In this document: positions 45,817-58,006 of the stretch, in pieces | Layout: each line of letters begins with the position of its first letter | Position numbering within the stretch: position 1 is the stretch's first letter | Assembly: GCA_900073065.1 (NCBI GenBank) | Contig: FJOG01000002.1 | Coordinates: 1,368,652-1,432,651 of the forward strand | Length of the DNA: 64,000 nucleotides | From: Phialocephala subalpina | Taxonomy: Eukaryota; Ascomycota; Leotiomycetes; Helotiales; Mollisiaceae | Direction of reading: 5' to 3' | Notes under the pieces: model-generated | Told to the model about the DNA's origin: nothing | Databases searched by the model: none | The model's input: the letters and a program-made list of their open reading frames with translations, nothing else | Position numbers and translations under genes: made by a program

Positions 45817-46823
45817 ATGGCGGGCATGGCTTTCAGTGTCCTTACCACTAGAGTTTTCTCGTACCCGCTCCTATCCGGCCTCCTAAAACCAAATGCAGCT
45901 AAGGCAACGGTAGTCATTATTACTGTTGGATCTACTGGTTTTAAAAATGACATTGCCGGTATAGATAGAAATATTCCTAATATTACTGTTTACGAGGAAG
46001 ATGGTACCGAAATTAGTCGTACTTAGGGCACTAATAAGAAAACTCGGGCACCCGATACGACCAATTTTATCAGCATTAATCTTAATCGAGGCATAAACGG
46101 TAGACAGGCAACTTACGTCTCCGTTACCACCGGCGGCAATAATGCAATATGCATTTTTGCCGTCTTTATGGCTTGGCCGGACAATAACAGCCCAAAAATC
46201 TAGTTAAGAGATATAGAGTAGAATTTCTCGATAGCCGACGACTATTCTAGACAAACTCGGTTACGCAAACCGATTCGGATCCTCAGTTTCAATCTAAGTG
46301 TATATAGATTAATGGCGACGGCACGAATAAAATACCAAATTAAAGCTTCTTACTCTATATCGTCGATTTCGGTCGTACTAATGGCGCTTTCACTAAAGAT
46401 AAAGAGCCAATAACAAATCCTGTTGCGCGACAATGGACTGATAACAAGGACTTGCTTTGCAAAGCTCTTGGCCGAATGAGCTTTTACAATAGCCTTAAGC
46501 CCGACGATTATCCTATTGTATATCAACCACCGCTCGCATACAATGACGACGGGACCGACAAAGACCCGAATACAATTCTGAACGGGGGCTGCGATGACGA
46601 CCCAGAATTCATAAATTCACCATGTGCGACACTAAAATCACGAAAATCGAAACGTATTGCTCAAGTCGCTCAATACCCATGGGGTTTGAACTCTTCCACT
46701 TTTATAGCAAACACTCTCGTCCACAGCAGCAGCAGCGCGTATAGCGCGGAAGATCTTTGCAACCATCCTAGATCTCTCGGCCCATTTTTTGTTCCTATTA
46801 CGAGGGCAAATTTTGTGATATAG
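45817..46823 (+). pseudogene. RIP-damaged gene for a probably secreted protein
   Basis: Starts with MAGMAFSVLTTRVFSYPLL at 45817 and reads well for 69 codons to a TAG at 46024-46026, then continues in the same frame (TNFISINLNRGINGRQ, VFMAWPDNN) through further TAG codons near 46201 and 46218, and in another frame from about 46420 (KALGRMSFYNSLKPDDYP) to 46823. At least three TAG codons stand where TGG is likely, which equals CpA-to-TpA change on the other strand, the RIP signature. No active family is recognised. The N-terminus could be a signal or anchor segment. Confidence 0.6.
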
Positions 46824-47534
46824 CAACAAGGATTATTTAGCCCCTGTGCTCCGATACAGTCCCTTTTGAATGCTTTGATCCCAGTTCTAACAAGCTTATT
46901 CTGGATTAGAAGGGATTGAATAGCACTTATATAGATCTTTTGAGTCTAAATAGTAATGGAAACTATACACGGGTAGTCTATTGGTAAACCAGAACAAGAA
47001 TTCCAGGTTTGGGAGGTCGAGGCGGGGGTGCTTCGAATGTCACGTTGTATAAGTATATCGTCATAATTAGATTATGATTAAGACCCTATAATCTAATCTA
47101 ATCTAATTATTTTGTATGCTGAATAGCACCAATCAAAATAGTTTATTTATTAATTGATTATCAACGTCATTAACAGCACCAGTTATTAGTCAATTAGTAT
47201 GATCTTTTTATATTTTAAAACCTTTTATCAAGCACATTCGAATAGTCTAGAGGATTTTTTATACTACAGGGATTGCTCAGGTGAGCTGACTGAACCGATG
47301 AGCCGAGGGTGATTAGGGCCTGAGTAGGAGCGGCCAGGCTTACTAACAGATCTTGGAACGAACATTAAGAGATTAGAGTTCAACTACTAGAAATGAGATG
47401 CCCATATCCATTCAGATAAGTACAATTCCAAAATCCAAGTACAATCCTATGCCATGCCATGTCATCCCATCCCACGATTCCCGTCCTATCCCACCCAATT
47501 GCCTCAATATCCAATCCCACCGAATGCTCCAATT
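46824..47534. other. AT-rich intergenic region
   Basis: Includes a short tandem aatct run near 47090-47106 and an AT-rich part at 47040-47240. No gene seen. Confidence 0.45.
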
Positions 47535-49166
47535 TTAATACCCATAAACATTAAATGGAATCTTTGGATCCACCATCCTCCCATGCGCAGTCCTAAACTC
47601 CTTCCCCGCATACTTCATCTCCTCCCCACTCGCCCGAATCTCATCCTCAATATCCATCAACCGATTATACTTCACCACCCTCTCCCCTCGAGCCGGAGCA
47701 CCAGTCTTCAAGTGTCCGGTACGAAGACCGACGGTAAGGTCGGCGATGAAGTCGTCTGTTGTTTCGCCTGATCGATGGGAGACGAATACGCCCCAGCCGT
47801 AGGAGAACGCTTGGTTTGCTGCAGCGATGGCTTCGGAGATGGTTCCGATTTGGTTGATTTTTAGCAACAACCCATTACATGCCTCCTTCTCTTTTGCTTC
47901 TTTGACTCTCTCGACATTCGTCACCGTCAAATCATCACCTACAATCTCTGGCATGGCGAGTTCACCATCATCTACCTCCCTATCTTTCGCCATGAACTTG
48001 GACCAGGTTTCCCAATCGTCTTCTGCGAAGGGGTCTTCGAGTAGTACAATTGGGTACTTTTTGATGAGCTCGCGGTAAAGGGAAGAGAGTTCTGCTGGTG
48101 TGAGTTTGGGAGACTTCTTGTCTTTTAGGCCGAGGTTGTATTGGCCGTCTTGGAAGAATTCGGAGGAGGCCGGGTCCATGGCGAATTTTATTTTCCCAGT
48201 GTAGCCGGCTGCTGCTACGGCTTCGACGAGGAGGTCGAGAGCCTCATGTGGTTGGGAGATTGGTGGAGCAAAGCCGCCTTCGTCGCCGATACTCGTTGCT
48301 GTTCATAAATCAGTACCGATCCTCGACTCCACAACATCAAAGGAAAGATTGATGGAGGCAGGAATAGACTTACCAGAAGCACCAAATTTCTTCGTGATGA
48401 CTTTCTTAAGCTGTTGATACGTCTCGGCACCCATCCGCACCGCCTCCGTAATACTACTAGCGCCAATAGGCGCAATCATAATCTCTTGAAACGCCATCGT
48501 GTTCCCTGAATGCACGCCTCCATTCAAAACATTAAAGAACGGAACTGGCAATACGTATGGCGCTTTCGGGGCTCCTGCTTCGTGGCGTAGGAATTCGTAG
48601 AGCGGGATGCCCTAGATGTCACGTGTTAGCATCACACCATTTTGGTTTGTTTCGGTCCTTCTTTCTCCCTCTCAAGATCTCGAGATTTGGAAGCTGACAG
48701 AATGGAAAGGAAAATAGAGGATAACTCACAGCAGCAGCCGCCCCAGCCCTAGCACACGCCATACTAACCCCCAAAATCGCATTCGCACCAAGCCGTTTCT
48801 TCCCCTTCGTCCCATCCAACTCACACAAAAACCGATCAATCTCCCTCTGCTGCGTCTCGACATTGAATCTCTTCGCGATCAACGCTGGAGCGATGGTCGA
48901 TGTTACGTTGAGGACGGCTTGGAGGACACCTTTTCCTCCATAGGCGGAGGATTCGGTGTCTCGGAGTTCGAGAGCTTCATGGATTCCGGTTGAGGCGCCA
49001 GAGGGGACGAGGCCGCGGAACGTGCCTACGAATTAACAGTAAATAGCAGTCAACAAGATTGGGAAAGAAAGATACCTCTGTCGGTAGTAAGAGTAACCTG
49101 CACCGTCGGGTTCCCTCTTGAATCCAAACGTTGTGCTGCAGTGATCGAAGTGATATAAGACGGCAT
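47535..49166 (-). CDS. Enolase
   Basis: Exons 49166-49076, 49025-48730, 48611-48374, 48298-47535; 462 residues, phases agree. It converts 2-phosphoglycerate to phosphoenolpyruvate in glycolysis. Motifs: [10 protein letters not shown] at the N-terminus, [11 protein letters not shown] (the mobile loop serine), GDEGGFAP with the general-base-side Glu, LEDPFAEDD and GDDLTVTN with metal ligands, [10 protein letters not shown] with the catalytic Lys, and SHRSGETTD. The enzyme is about 25 residues longer than the usual 438, from small insertions before GDDLTVTN and a longer C-terminal tail. An in-frame ATG 36 codons upstream (49274) exists; the chosen start gives the normal N-terminus. Whether it is the main or a second enolase cannot be told here. 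Confidence 0.92.
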
Positions 49167-49685
49167 TGTCAATGGAACCGTGATTTGTATTTTATCGTCG
49201 AGAAACAAATAATCTTCGATAAAACGGGGAGGAGTGTGTGTCTTTATATCTTGATCTAGATCCGCGAAAGGCATTTTCTGCTTATTGGTGGTGGTGTGGT
49301 ATGATCTTTTAGAGGAAAGGATGGACGAGTGAAGAGAGGGAAAGAGCGTGGGCGTGCAGGTACGAAGCGAATTGTTGCGTGGAACGAGGCCGAGTCGTTT
49401 TGTCGAACGACCTCAAGAAAGTGGCATGATGGGAGAAAAACTTCATGATGACGAGATGTGGGGAGTTGGGCGGATGAAAGCGGGACCAACTCATGCATGT
49501 AACAATCACAAGATCTTGAATGAAAGATCATCGTTAAGCTATCAATTGATTCGAGTGGAGAAGAGACGATGCGATGCAAAGATGTTGAAGTGAACTTTTG
49601 GAGTCACCTGACTGGATCTCAAATGCAGCAAAATTCCAAAAATATGATCTAACACTGCTCCAAATCTCTCTCACCTCCTTTTAAT
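49167..49685. other. Enolase promoter and 3' flank of the synthase gene
   Basis: Both neighbouring genes are on the minus strand, so this stretch holds the enolase promoter (or 5' coding extension to 49274) and the end of the synthase transcript. No further gene seen. Confidence 0.45.
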
Positions 49686-51260
49686 TTACGCCTTCTCGGC
49701 AAGCTCGACTAGTCCCTGAAGGTTGATACTCTTTGGTCGCTCGATCGGAAGGCCAAGTGCACGATCCCAGATCAACTGAGCCAGAGGTCCCAAACCTCTG
49801 CTAACACCGAACGTCGCGGTGTAGTATAAGGTCTCGTGGAAGCCATAATGATGGAAGAGAACACCAGAGCTTGAGTCGACGTTGGGATATGGGTTCTTCG
49901 TCTTGCCATGCTCCTTCAAGACCTCTGGGGCGATCTCTGAGTTCTTCTTGACTAGTTGGAACACTGGGTCATTGGCAATCTCTGGTCGCGATGATGCATA
50001 GTCCATCAAGGCTTCGAATCGTGGATCGGGCTTGCGGAGAACGGCATGGCCATATCCTGGAACGACCCGGCCAGATTTGAGGGTGGACCAGAGATAGTCG
50101 GAGACGTCCTTGTCACTGAAGTTGGTCCCGACGTGCTCTTGCATCTGAATGATCCATCTGAGGACCTCTTGAGCGGCGAGACTATGGCTGTTAGCAACAC
50201 CACAGAAATGGACTCGTTTCTCTTACCCATGCAAAGGTCCAGCAAGACCTTGAAGACCAGCACTGTAACTCAAGAACGGATCACTCAATGCGCTACCGAC
50301 CAAGTGTGTGGCATGTGCTGATACATTACCTCCCTCGTGATCACCGTGCAGAGCCAAATATAATCGAAGCAAATCCTGGAAATTCTCGTTCTCCTTTCCT
50401 CCCTTGCCGAGCATAGCAGCAAAATTGTACGACCAATCCTGCTCCAAGTCGACCTTTGCTGGGAGAGCCCCACCACCTTGGTAGGAGTTCTGGTAGATCT
50501 TCGCAGCAATCACTGGGAGCTTGGCCAGGAGTGAGATGCTGTCATCAAAGGTGGGCTCCCAGTAGTCGGCCTTGTTGATGCCCTTCTCATATGCTTTCGC
50601 GAATTTCGAGGTATGTGACAGAGCCGAAACAGCAATTGCAAATTGTGTCATTGGGTGAAGGTCTTTGGGGAAGTTGTCCAACATCTTATTCACAAACTCT
50701 GGAAGCTCGGATTGTTCTGCGAGTTCACGGGAGAACTTTCGGACTTGGTTCGTGGATGGAACTTGGCCAGTCAAGAGCAACCAAAACATGGCTTCTGGCA
50801 ACATTTCTGTGCCGGTTTTACCCTTTGGAAGCTCCTTTTGGCAGTCTTTGATTGTTCGTCCATGGAATCGGATCCCCTCGTTTGCATCAAGAACGGAGCC
50901 TTCCCAGACCATGGCCTTCAAGCCTCTGTTTGACGATCAGTCTCCCAGCATTCCAATGTTGTGATTCGGGCGAACCTCATGCCACCAATTGTGTTCTCCA
51001 CCTTGACATCTCCAATGACTTTTCCGCCCAAAGCCTTGACCTTCTTCAGGAGTTCGCGTTTGGCTGGGATGCATTGCTCGAATGTCGTCTTGAGATCTGG
51101 TTCGGAGGCAGCGGAGTAGTGTCGGTAGGTGGGGACAATGGCAGAACGGGCACCAATTGGCTAGAGAAAGGTTAGCATATGTATTTTATTATCTGTTCCT
51201 GCCATGACCTACTCGCAGAGCCCTCAATGCCGTCGAGGCAGACCTAGCATTCATTGCCAT
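49686..51260 (-). CDS. mcsA: Mitochondrial citrate-synthase-family enzyme, probably 2-methylcitrate synthase
   Basis: Exons 51260-51213, 51160-50976, 50925-50227, 50181-49686; 475 residues, phases agree. The N-terminus ([16 protein letters not shown]) is a typical mitochondrial presequence. Catalytic motifs: LHGDHEGGN with His at about 274, PGYGHAVLR with His at about 356, and [12 protein letters not shown] with the late active-site residues. The variant [19 protein letters not shown] and the segment [16 protein letters not shown] are as I recall them for Aspergillus McsA rather than for the main citrate synthase. Expected reaction: propionyl-CoA plus oxaloacetate to 2-methylcitrate, usually with some citrate synthase activity. 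The head-to-head methylisocitrate-lyase-like gene supports this reading. Assignment between the two synthases rests on recall and context. Confidence 0.85.
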
Positions 51261-52071
51261 GTTGTGAAGCTTGGACGCGGGGTATGTGGGGTAATTGTTG
51301 AATCTGGGGAAGGATTGTGTGAGGAATCGGTAGAGAGTTTATATGGAAGGAGGAATCGGCGAGAATACAATAATACTGCCGTATTATGGTTCCCCGAAAT
51401 TGTTTGTTCTTCGCAAAAACATGGGAGATGTGCAGTTTTGGAGCTGCACATCATCACTGGGAGCTTCTGAGCCGAGGGAGTGAGATTGCCCACTCACGGC
51501 TGTTTGATATGCATACCTGCATTCCCACTATTTGCACCAGGCACCACGACAAATGTTGGAGGCATCTTTCATACTGACGGAAGAATTAATGTTCAAAAGA
51601 CATCTGATAGGCTTTACAGGCTCTTGCTCTGCCACCGGGTTCTTGAATCATGTTTTAACGAACATCCTCGTATTTCCGGTAATATTTTTTATGTCTTTCC
51701 CGTGATGTTTGAAAGGTGTGTACCGATCATGAAAGTGCAGCGCATGGATCAAAGCTCTTTCACGACTCACGGCAGAACGGCGCAACAATGCCGAAGAGAA
51801 CCGGATGAGCCTCGCCATCAGTTCCCCATACTTTGACTGCCAGCCGATTACGGATCTCAATGCTTTATTATTGCTTGCTTGAATAAGCAGCAGAGAGGTA
51901 CTTAGGTAGGACAAGCTTTCACTTCCGGTTCTCTCCTCCTTTCATCCGATTTCCAATCTTGAGGCGTAGGTTTTAGCCACATTACGATCGAAATCCTGTC
52001 CGCCACGCCATCCATTTTCCAGCGTGAATGTCCTTCGCGTTGCGGGACTTTCAAAAAATTTGGGCTTCACA
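51261..52071. promoter_or_regulatory. Bidirectional intergenic region of the methylcitrate-cycle genes
   Basis: 811 bp between the ATGs of the synthase and lyase genes, divergently transcribed. No gene is seen inside. Shared control by propionate or amino-acid carbon sources is plausible but not shown by any motif I can name. Confidence 0.5.
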
Positions 52072-53906
52072 ATGCTTCGCAGAGTAGCTTCAGCAGTTCC
52101 TCGGCGAGTGATGGCCGCGAGGTCACCGAATCTTTATATACGAAACTTCTCGATATCAGCTCGAACAATGTCCCTCAAACCTTTGAACTTTCCAATCTCC
52201 ACCGCTCTCCCCTCCGACTCCTTCCAACTACTTCCTGAATCAGAAAAGGCTGGGGCCGCGGAGGACGAGCTGTACGAACAGCAGCTCAAAGATGTGGAGG
52301 CTTGGTGGGCGAGTCCAAGATATGAAGGGATCAAGAGACCATACTCTGTGGCGGATGTTGTATCGAAACGAGGGAGTCAATTACAATCATATCCAAGCTC
52401 GGTGATGGCGAGGAAATTATTCAATCTGCTCAAGGAGAGAGAAGCAAAAGGAGAGCCAGTACACACAAGTACGTTAATTCATACCGCGGAATAGCCAGGC
52501 ACTTACGAGTTGTAGTGGGAGCGATCGATCCTGTGCAAATGACACAACAAGCACCGAATCAAGAAGTCCTCTATATCTCCGGTTGGGCATGCTCATCAGT
52601 CCTCACTACCACAAACGAAGTTTCCCCCGACTTTGGCGACTACCCCTACAACACGGTCCCCAACCAGGTCCAGAGACTTGCAAAGGCACAATCGATGCAC
52701 GATAGGAAACAATGGGACACACGGAGGAAGCTGAGTAAGGAGGAGCGAGCGAAGACACCATACACAGACTATCTACGGCCGATAATTGCGGATGGAGATA
52801 CTGGACATGGAGGACTGTCAGCAGTCTTGAAGCTGGCCAAGCTCTTCGCTGAGAATGGTGCCGCAGCTGTACACTTTGAAGATCAGCTACACGGAGGGAA
52901 GAAGTGCGGACATCTTGCAGGGAAGGTTCTGGCGCCGGTTGGGGAGCATATCAATCGACTCGTGGCAGCCCGATTTCAATGGGATGTAATGGGGTCGGAA
53001 AATCTTGTGATTGCGAGAACAGATTCCGAGAGTGGCAAGCTTCTCAGCAGCGCCATCGACGTACGAGACCACGAGTTCATCCTTGGAGTTGCGGACGAGA
53101 GCATCGAACCCTTGGCAGAGACACTACAAGCTATGGAGATGTCAGGTGCAGCTGGATCCGAAATCGACTCTTTCGAAGCAGCATGGGTCGAGAAGACCAA
53201 GCTGGTTTCTTGCGACGAAGCCATGGTCCAACAACTGGAGATGCATGGAGTTTCACAGGATGATATCAAGAAATACCAGGACACAACATTAAAAGACCGA
53301 GACATGTCCATCACAAAACGAAAACTGCTAGCCTCAACCTTCACATCCAAGCCCGTACAATTCAGCATCGACATACCCCGCACAAGAGAAGGATTCTACC
53401 ACTACCGCGCTGGCATGAAGGCAGCCACCAAACGTGCCATCGAATACGCCCCCTACGCCGACCTCCTCTGGGTCGAGACCGGCGATCCAAACGTCGCGAA
53501 CGCTGCTCAATTCTCCGGCGAGATCCGGGCTCAATACCCAAGAAAAGGGCTCGTATACAACCTCTCCCCATCATTCAACTGGATGAGCCACGGCTTCACT
53601 CCCGAAACGTTGAAGTCCTTCATTTGGGATATTGCGAAGCATGGATTTGTGCTTCAGCTTATCTCGTTGGCGGGTCTGCATAGTACGGCTACTATCACGA
53701 ACGAATTGAGTAAGAAGTTTAAGGAGGAGGGGATGTTGGCTTATGTTGATTTGGTGCAGAGGAGGGAGAAGGAGTTGGGGGTTGATGTTTTGACGCATCA
53801 GAAGTGGAGTGGTGCGAGTTATATTGATGGGATTTTGGGGGCTATTCAAAGCGGGAGTTCCAGTAGTAAGAGTATGGGTGATGGGAACACTGAGGGCCAA
53901 TTCTAG
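52072..53906 (+). CDS. mclA: Mitochondrial isocitrate-lyase-family enzyme, probably 2-methylisocitrate lyase
   Basis: Exons 52072-52468 and 52516-53906; 595 residues, with the Met codon at residue 133 split by the intron. The N-terminal 45 residues are Arg/Ser-rich without acids ([18 protein letters not shown]), a mitochondrial presequence, unlike glyoxysomal isocitrate lyase. The catalytic loop [13 protein letters not shown], with Cys at about 263, the metal-binding DGDTGHGG and the late SPSFNW block are those of the ICL superfamily. Expected product pair: pyruvate and succinate from 2-methylisocitrate, the last step of propionyl-CoA disposal. There is no C-terminal SKL-type peroxisomal signal (it ends TEGQF). 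A non-ATG (GTG) extension to 52024 is open but not used. Confidence 0.87.
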
Positions 53907-54497
53907 GATGCCCATGATATCTAGCAATGCCATCTCAAACTATAAATACCACCCCTCGTTTCTTTGATTGTACAGTGTACCCCCCTAATCATATGTTAGT
54001 TTGCCAGCCGAGTGGTATCCAATCCGATCCCCAATACATACTTTTCAACCTCTCATTGACCCTCGAATCTCGGGACATTTACAAAGCTAGACAAGTGATC
54101 CGGGAGTGGGGGGCGGGGTGGACTGTATGCTCTTCGCTATCTCTTTGAGTTTTCAGGACTTTTACTCATCATTGAGTTCGCGTTTTCTTGCATCAAAAGT
54201 TCTGCTCCTCCAGCTCAAAACTCGGAAGTCGTTCCTGCTTACCTCATCGTGTACCCGCTCCCTTTTCCACCTTCCCTAATTCAACACGAACACTTCAGTC
54301 GGAAGATCGCTTCTCGCCGAAAGTCTTATCTTCTTGCGCCGCAATGGTGAAACGATTCCATTAATTTCGTCGCATATATCTTAACGCTCCCCCTCACCTC
54401 CCCACTCTCACAAACTCAGTTATTTTCACCAATCAAACTGATCATTCTGCCTTGTATTTTATTCTGCAGAAAATCAGAAACTATTGAGCAGTTCACG
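53907..54497. other. Intergenic region
   Basis: Contains the 3' end of the lyase gene and a C/T-rich leader before the acetyltransferase ATG. No gene seen. Confidence 0.45.
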
Positions 54498-55362
54498 ATG
54501 GCAGAAATTAAGATCCGCCCTGCGCTCACGACAGATTTGCATCAGATTGTTGTTCTTGATCTCGTCGCTAATGCACAACGTAAGTCTCGCCCGTGAGAGA
54601 AATAGAAGTTACTTGCCCACACGAATCTAGACCCCATCATCGCCATCCCATGGAAATCCTACTCAGACCTCTATGGCGTATTTCTTTCACGATATCTGAA
54701 TTTTCTGAATTATCCGAAGAAGTTTCAATTTTTGGTTGCTACGATCCCCTCGTGCGTTTCTATCATCATCCCCACCACCCTTTTCACCAAGCTAATTCGA
54801 AACAGAAATTCGACTACGGTAGACGATCCCTGGGGAGGCAAAGTAGAGGTAGAAGAAGTTGTGGGATATTTGGTGGGTGCTACGCCGAAGGCTAAAAGTG
54901 GAAAGGGGGATGGGAAAGGAGGGGAAGGCGGCGAGGAATGGAACCCTGTCCTTCCTGAAGGAACCAACATGAAGCTCTTCACATATTTTCTTGGGGGTCT
55001 GACTGAAGATAAGAAGAAGTATAAGAAGGATGATCATTGGGGTATTTCTTCCTCTTCCACCTCCTTCCTTTTCCCCCTCTTCTTCTCATCCTCATTCTAA
55101 CATGAAACCAGAGCTTGAGGGTCTTTCGATTTCCGCGAATCATCAAAGAAAAGGCATAGGAGCGAGAATGCTGGGTCAGTGGCTGAAGGAAATAGATGAG
55201 GATGGGAGGGGAGTATATATCTTCGCCAGTAAGAAAGGAAGAAGGTTGTATGAAAAGCTTGGTGCGAAGGAGGTTGGTATTTTGGATACTGAGTTGGGCG
55301 ATTTTGGGGTGAGTGTGCCTCATAGGAACTTCCATATGGTGAGGGAGGGGAAGGGGGCTTGA
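54498..55362 (+). CDS. GNAT N-acetyltransferase
   Basis: Exons 54498-54579, 54631-54751, 54806-55041, 55112-55362; 229 residues, phases agree. The start IKIRPALTTDLHQIVVLD is typical of the first strand and helix of GNAT enzymes, EVEEVVGYLVGA is strand 4, and LEGLSISANHQRKGIGARML is the acetyl-CoA pyrophosphate-binding motif A. The final GRRLYEKLGAKEVG matches motif B. A Gly/Lys-rich insert (about residues 102-125) lies between strands. Acceptor amine unknown. It is presumably cytosolic. Confidence 0.83.
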
Positions 55363-57460
55363 GGAAGTTTGGGGAGAAGGGGGCTGGGGATGATGGCGAA
55401 GGGGGTGATGGGGGGAGGAGACGGTAGAGAATAGAATGGAGATTTTGCTTCTGGAAATGTTCCCGGATTTGTGGGATATTGAAGGCGTCGATATTAGAGG
55501 GGTTTGGGGTGGGTTCGAAGGAGGTATATGCGGAACATGAGTTCATTCCAAGGATCACGATACTTGAAGGAGGTGTGTCCGGTTGCGATACCTATTCCAT
55601 GGCCGTGGTTTGGAGGCAGGTGGCTCTTCTTTATCAAAAGCCATTAATAATTTAGAGAGATACGATAACTATTAAATCCAAGAGTAGACTTTTGTCATTT
55701 GAAAGTACTTATATCGCATAGAACAATGTGAATGACCTTGGGAAGGTGCGTTAGGTTAGAGGGAGGTAGGTGGCTCTTTGTTTTTCAAATGTATCTAAAG
55801 AAACTCAATGGTCATTAAATCTAAGAGTATACTTTTGGCATCCAGAAGTTCTCTCGCTCCATAGGACAATAGGAATCACTTGAGAAATAAAGAGAATAAC
55901 GTGGGCTTGTACATCTGAATGCAATAAAATATTGGGTTTAAACCTAACGTTAGTTATACAAAAGGTTATTAGTTCATATTGTGACTCTTTTAGTATTAAT
56001 CACCCAGTTTATAGTTGAATAAATTTGAAGTAATGAAGTATTATTTTGAGCAGGTCTCGAGTTCTTCGCCCGCCGTGGGTGGGACTATGAGGTCTTAAAG
56101 GTTTGTCTTTGGGAAATAAAACGTTGCCTTGCGCCATGTATAGCTTTCTGACATTCTCACTAGGCTAGGGGGACGTCGGAAGGCTGTTCTGGCTTCTTGG
56201 AGCTTGCTCATATGTGGCCTAGCTACCAGGAGCACTTCTCAATAATCGAAATACGAGTCTCACAATTATATTCGCAATCTCATTTTGAATGCCCAAGCTA
56301 TGATAGTACATTCACGAGTGCCGAAAAGCACTGACTCCTACTTCCCGGTAGTGTTCTAGAGACAGAATCTGAAACTCAATATCTCGTGAAAGAAAGTGTC
56401 TGCGGGGATCATTATATTATTGCGCTGTTTCTCATCCAATATATATACTTCTATGCCTCCCATCAACTCAGGGTATTACAACGGCGAACTTTTCAAGCGC
56501 ATCACCATCAAACGAGGACAGCGCTAAGTCAAAGAACGAAAGTTACAAAATATCAGCAAATTATCCTCTTTTGTACTACGGAGTTTATCACTACTATACG
56601 AAAAGATAAATCTCCTTTTGTCTTTTAATTCAGTCTCGTTATTGCTATTAAAGACTTTTTATCGTTTTAATAATTATTATTAATTTATTAAATAATCAAA
56701 TTAGAATAAAGATTAAAGTATTAATGCGAGCGTATTAAATAAAGTTAATTAAATTCGAGAAATTGCAGATCTGCTTGTGATAAATAGTAACGATAAGTTG
56801 CTCTTACGTAGGCAATCTTATAAGAGTATAAGTTCTAGTGTTTTCGTTCGGGAAGGTTGATACGGTAGTGTAAGTGACCGTGATGCCCCTTAAATACCCT
56901 AATATCCTCTAAATAAGCGTAGGGAAGTGTTTCTCTCTCTATTCACTTATCACCAGAAGGAATTCTGCCGGCAAATTATTCATCTCTGGGTACTACAGTC
57001 ATTGCTCCTTTCTTCTATTCCACCACGTATTCCGGAAACGTTCCTTGACTCTTTCCCAATCAATGACACACATATGCGTTCAAATAAAAGCTTCCCAAGA
57101 CTCCCCTAATAGTGCAAGATAGGGAGATTTGACAATAATTGAATCCAGGCCTATGATTGCGGCATTTAATAGTACTCTAGTCGTATGGGACAACGGGGGC
57201 GCCTTTGAAACGCTGGAAGGTGAATAGAGCGGGTGCGATGATTTCGTTGGAAGATGCAAGCAAAATGCTTCGGGATGTCGAGTCTTGAATGACCCAATAT
57301 CCTGCGAACATTCAAGAAGAGGTTTTGACGGCGATACCGAAAAACTCGAGCGAAAAAAAAATATCACGAAGGTCTCACACGTCAAAACAGGAAGGGATGA
57401 TGGGGACAGATCCTTTCTCATTTCCTACTACACTCATCGCTCCTTCCCGAACCCCATAGC
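55363..57460. other. Gene-free 2.1 kb interval
   Basis: Includes a degenerate tandem duplication at 55616-55882 and an AT-rich, probably RIP-affected part at 56590-56830. Open frames are short and on both strands, none with a domain. Confidence 0.5.
55616..55882. repeat. Two-copy degenerate tandem repeat
   Basis: Copy 1 at about 55616-55740 and copy 2 at about 55762-55882 share, in order, aggtggctctt, attaaatc-aagagta-actttt-gcatt and ata-gacaat. The period is about 147 bp and the copies have diverged. Confidence 0.55.
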
Positions 57461-58006
57461 TCAATCAATACGTTTAAATACAATCTTCCCACTACCAGGA
57501 ATTCCCCGAATAGCCCGATGTCGCTCCGCCTTCTGTGGGACCCCCTTCCCCTTCTTCATGACACGAACTGGTCGCTCCTTCGGTGTCGATTTCTTTGACT
57601 TATTCTGACGTAGTGTGGTAAGCTTGATCTTGATGGTGATTCGCTTGCCCCGGGGGGATTCGTCGGAGTCGTAACCGTCGTATTCGACGGTTGGAAGTGG
57701 TGTATCGCAGTGGAGTGTTGGGTGGTAGGCGGGGGAGAGGACTGGTTGACGGTGTGTGGCGGTGACTTGGGAGAGCTCTGGACTCTGTGATGGCGACGTG
57801 TTGGGCGATGTTGGGAGGGAGAGATTTTTTGTGATGTAGGCTATAGCTTGCGCCTGCGAATTGAGCATCTCGGAGACGTAGCCATCCCGCGTTCTCGTGG
57901 CTTCTGGTGTCTCGGACTCTGAAACGGGAGCGGAAGATGATATACTCGGCGGTAGTTGAGCTCGAAGGAGACGTTCGTAGTTCTCTTGGTGTCGCAGTGA
58001 TGCCAT
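57461..58006 (-). CDS. Small basic protein of unknown function
   Basis: Single-exon reading from the ATG at 58006 gives 181 residues; the frame remains open to about 58072 without an ATG, so a further 5' exon is possible. The N-terminal half is Ser/Pro/Glu-rich and disordered-looking. The C-terminal 60 residues are strongly basic (TIKIKLTTLRQNKSKK, VRVMKKGKGVPQKAERHR), which suggests a nuclear or nucleic-acid-binding role. An overlapping frame of similar length starts at 58208 but has a shadow-like composition. I recognise no family. Confidence 0.5.
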   Translation of the reverse strand: MASLRHQENYERLLRAQLPPSISSSAPVSESETPEATRTRDGYVSEMLNSQAQAIAYITKNLSLPTSPNTSPSQSPELSQVTATHRQPVLSPAYHPTLHCDTPLPTVEYDGYDSDESPRGKRITIKIKLTTLRQNKSKKSTPKERPVRVMKKGKGVPQKAERHRAIRGIPGSGKIVFKRID

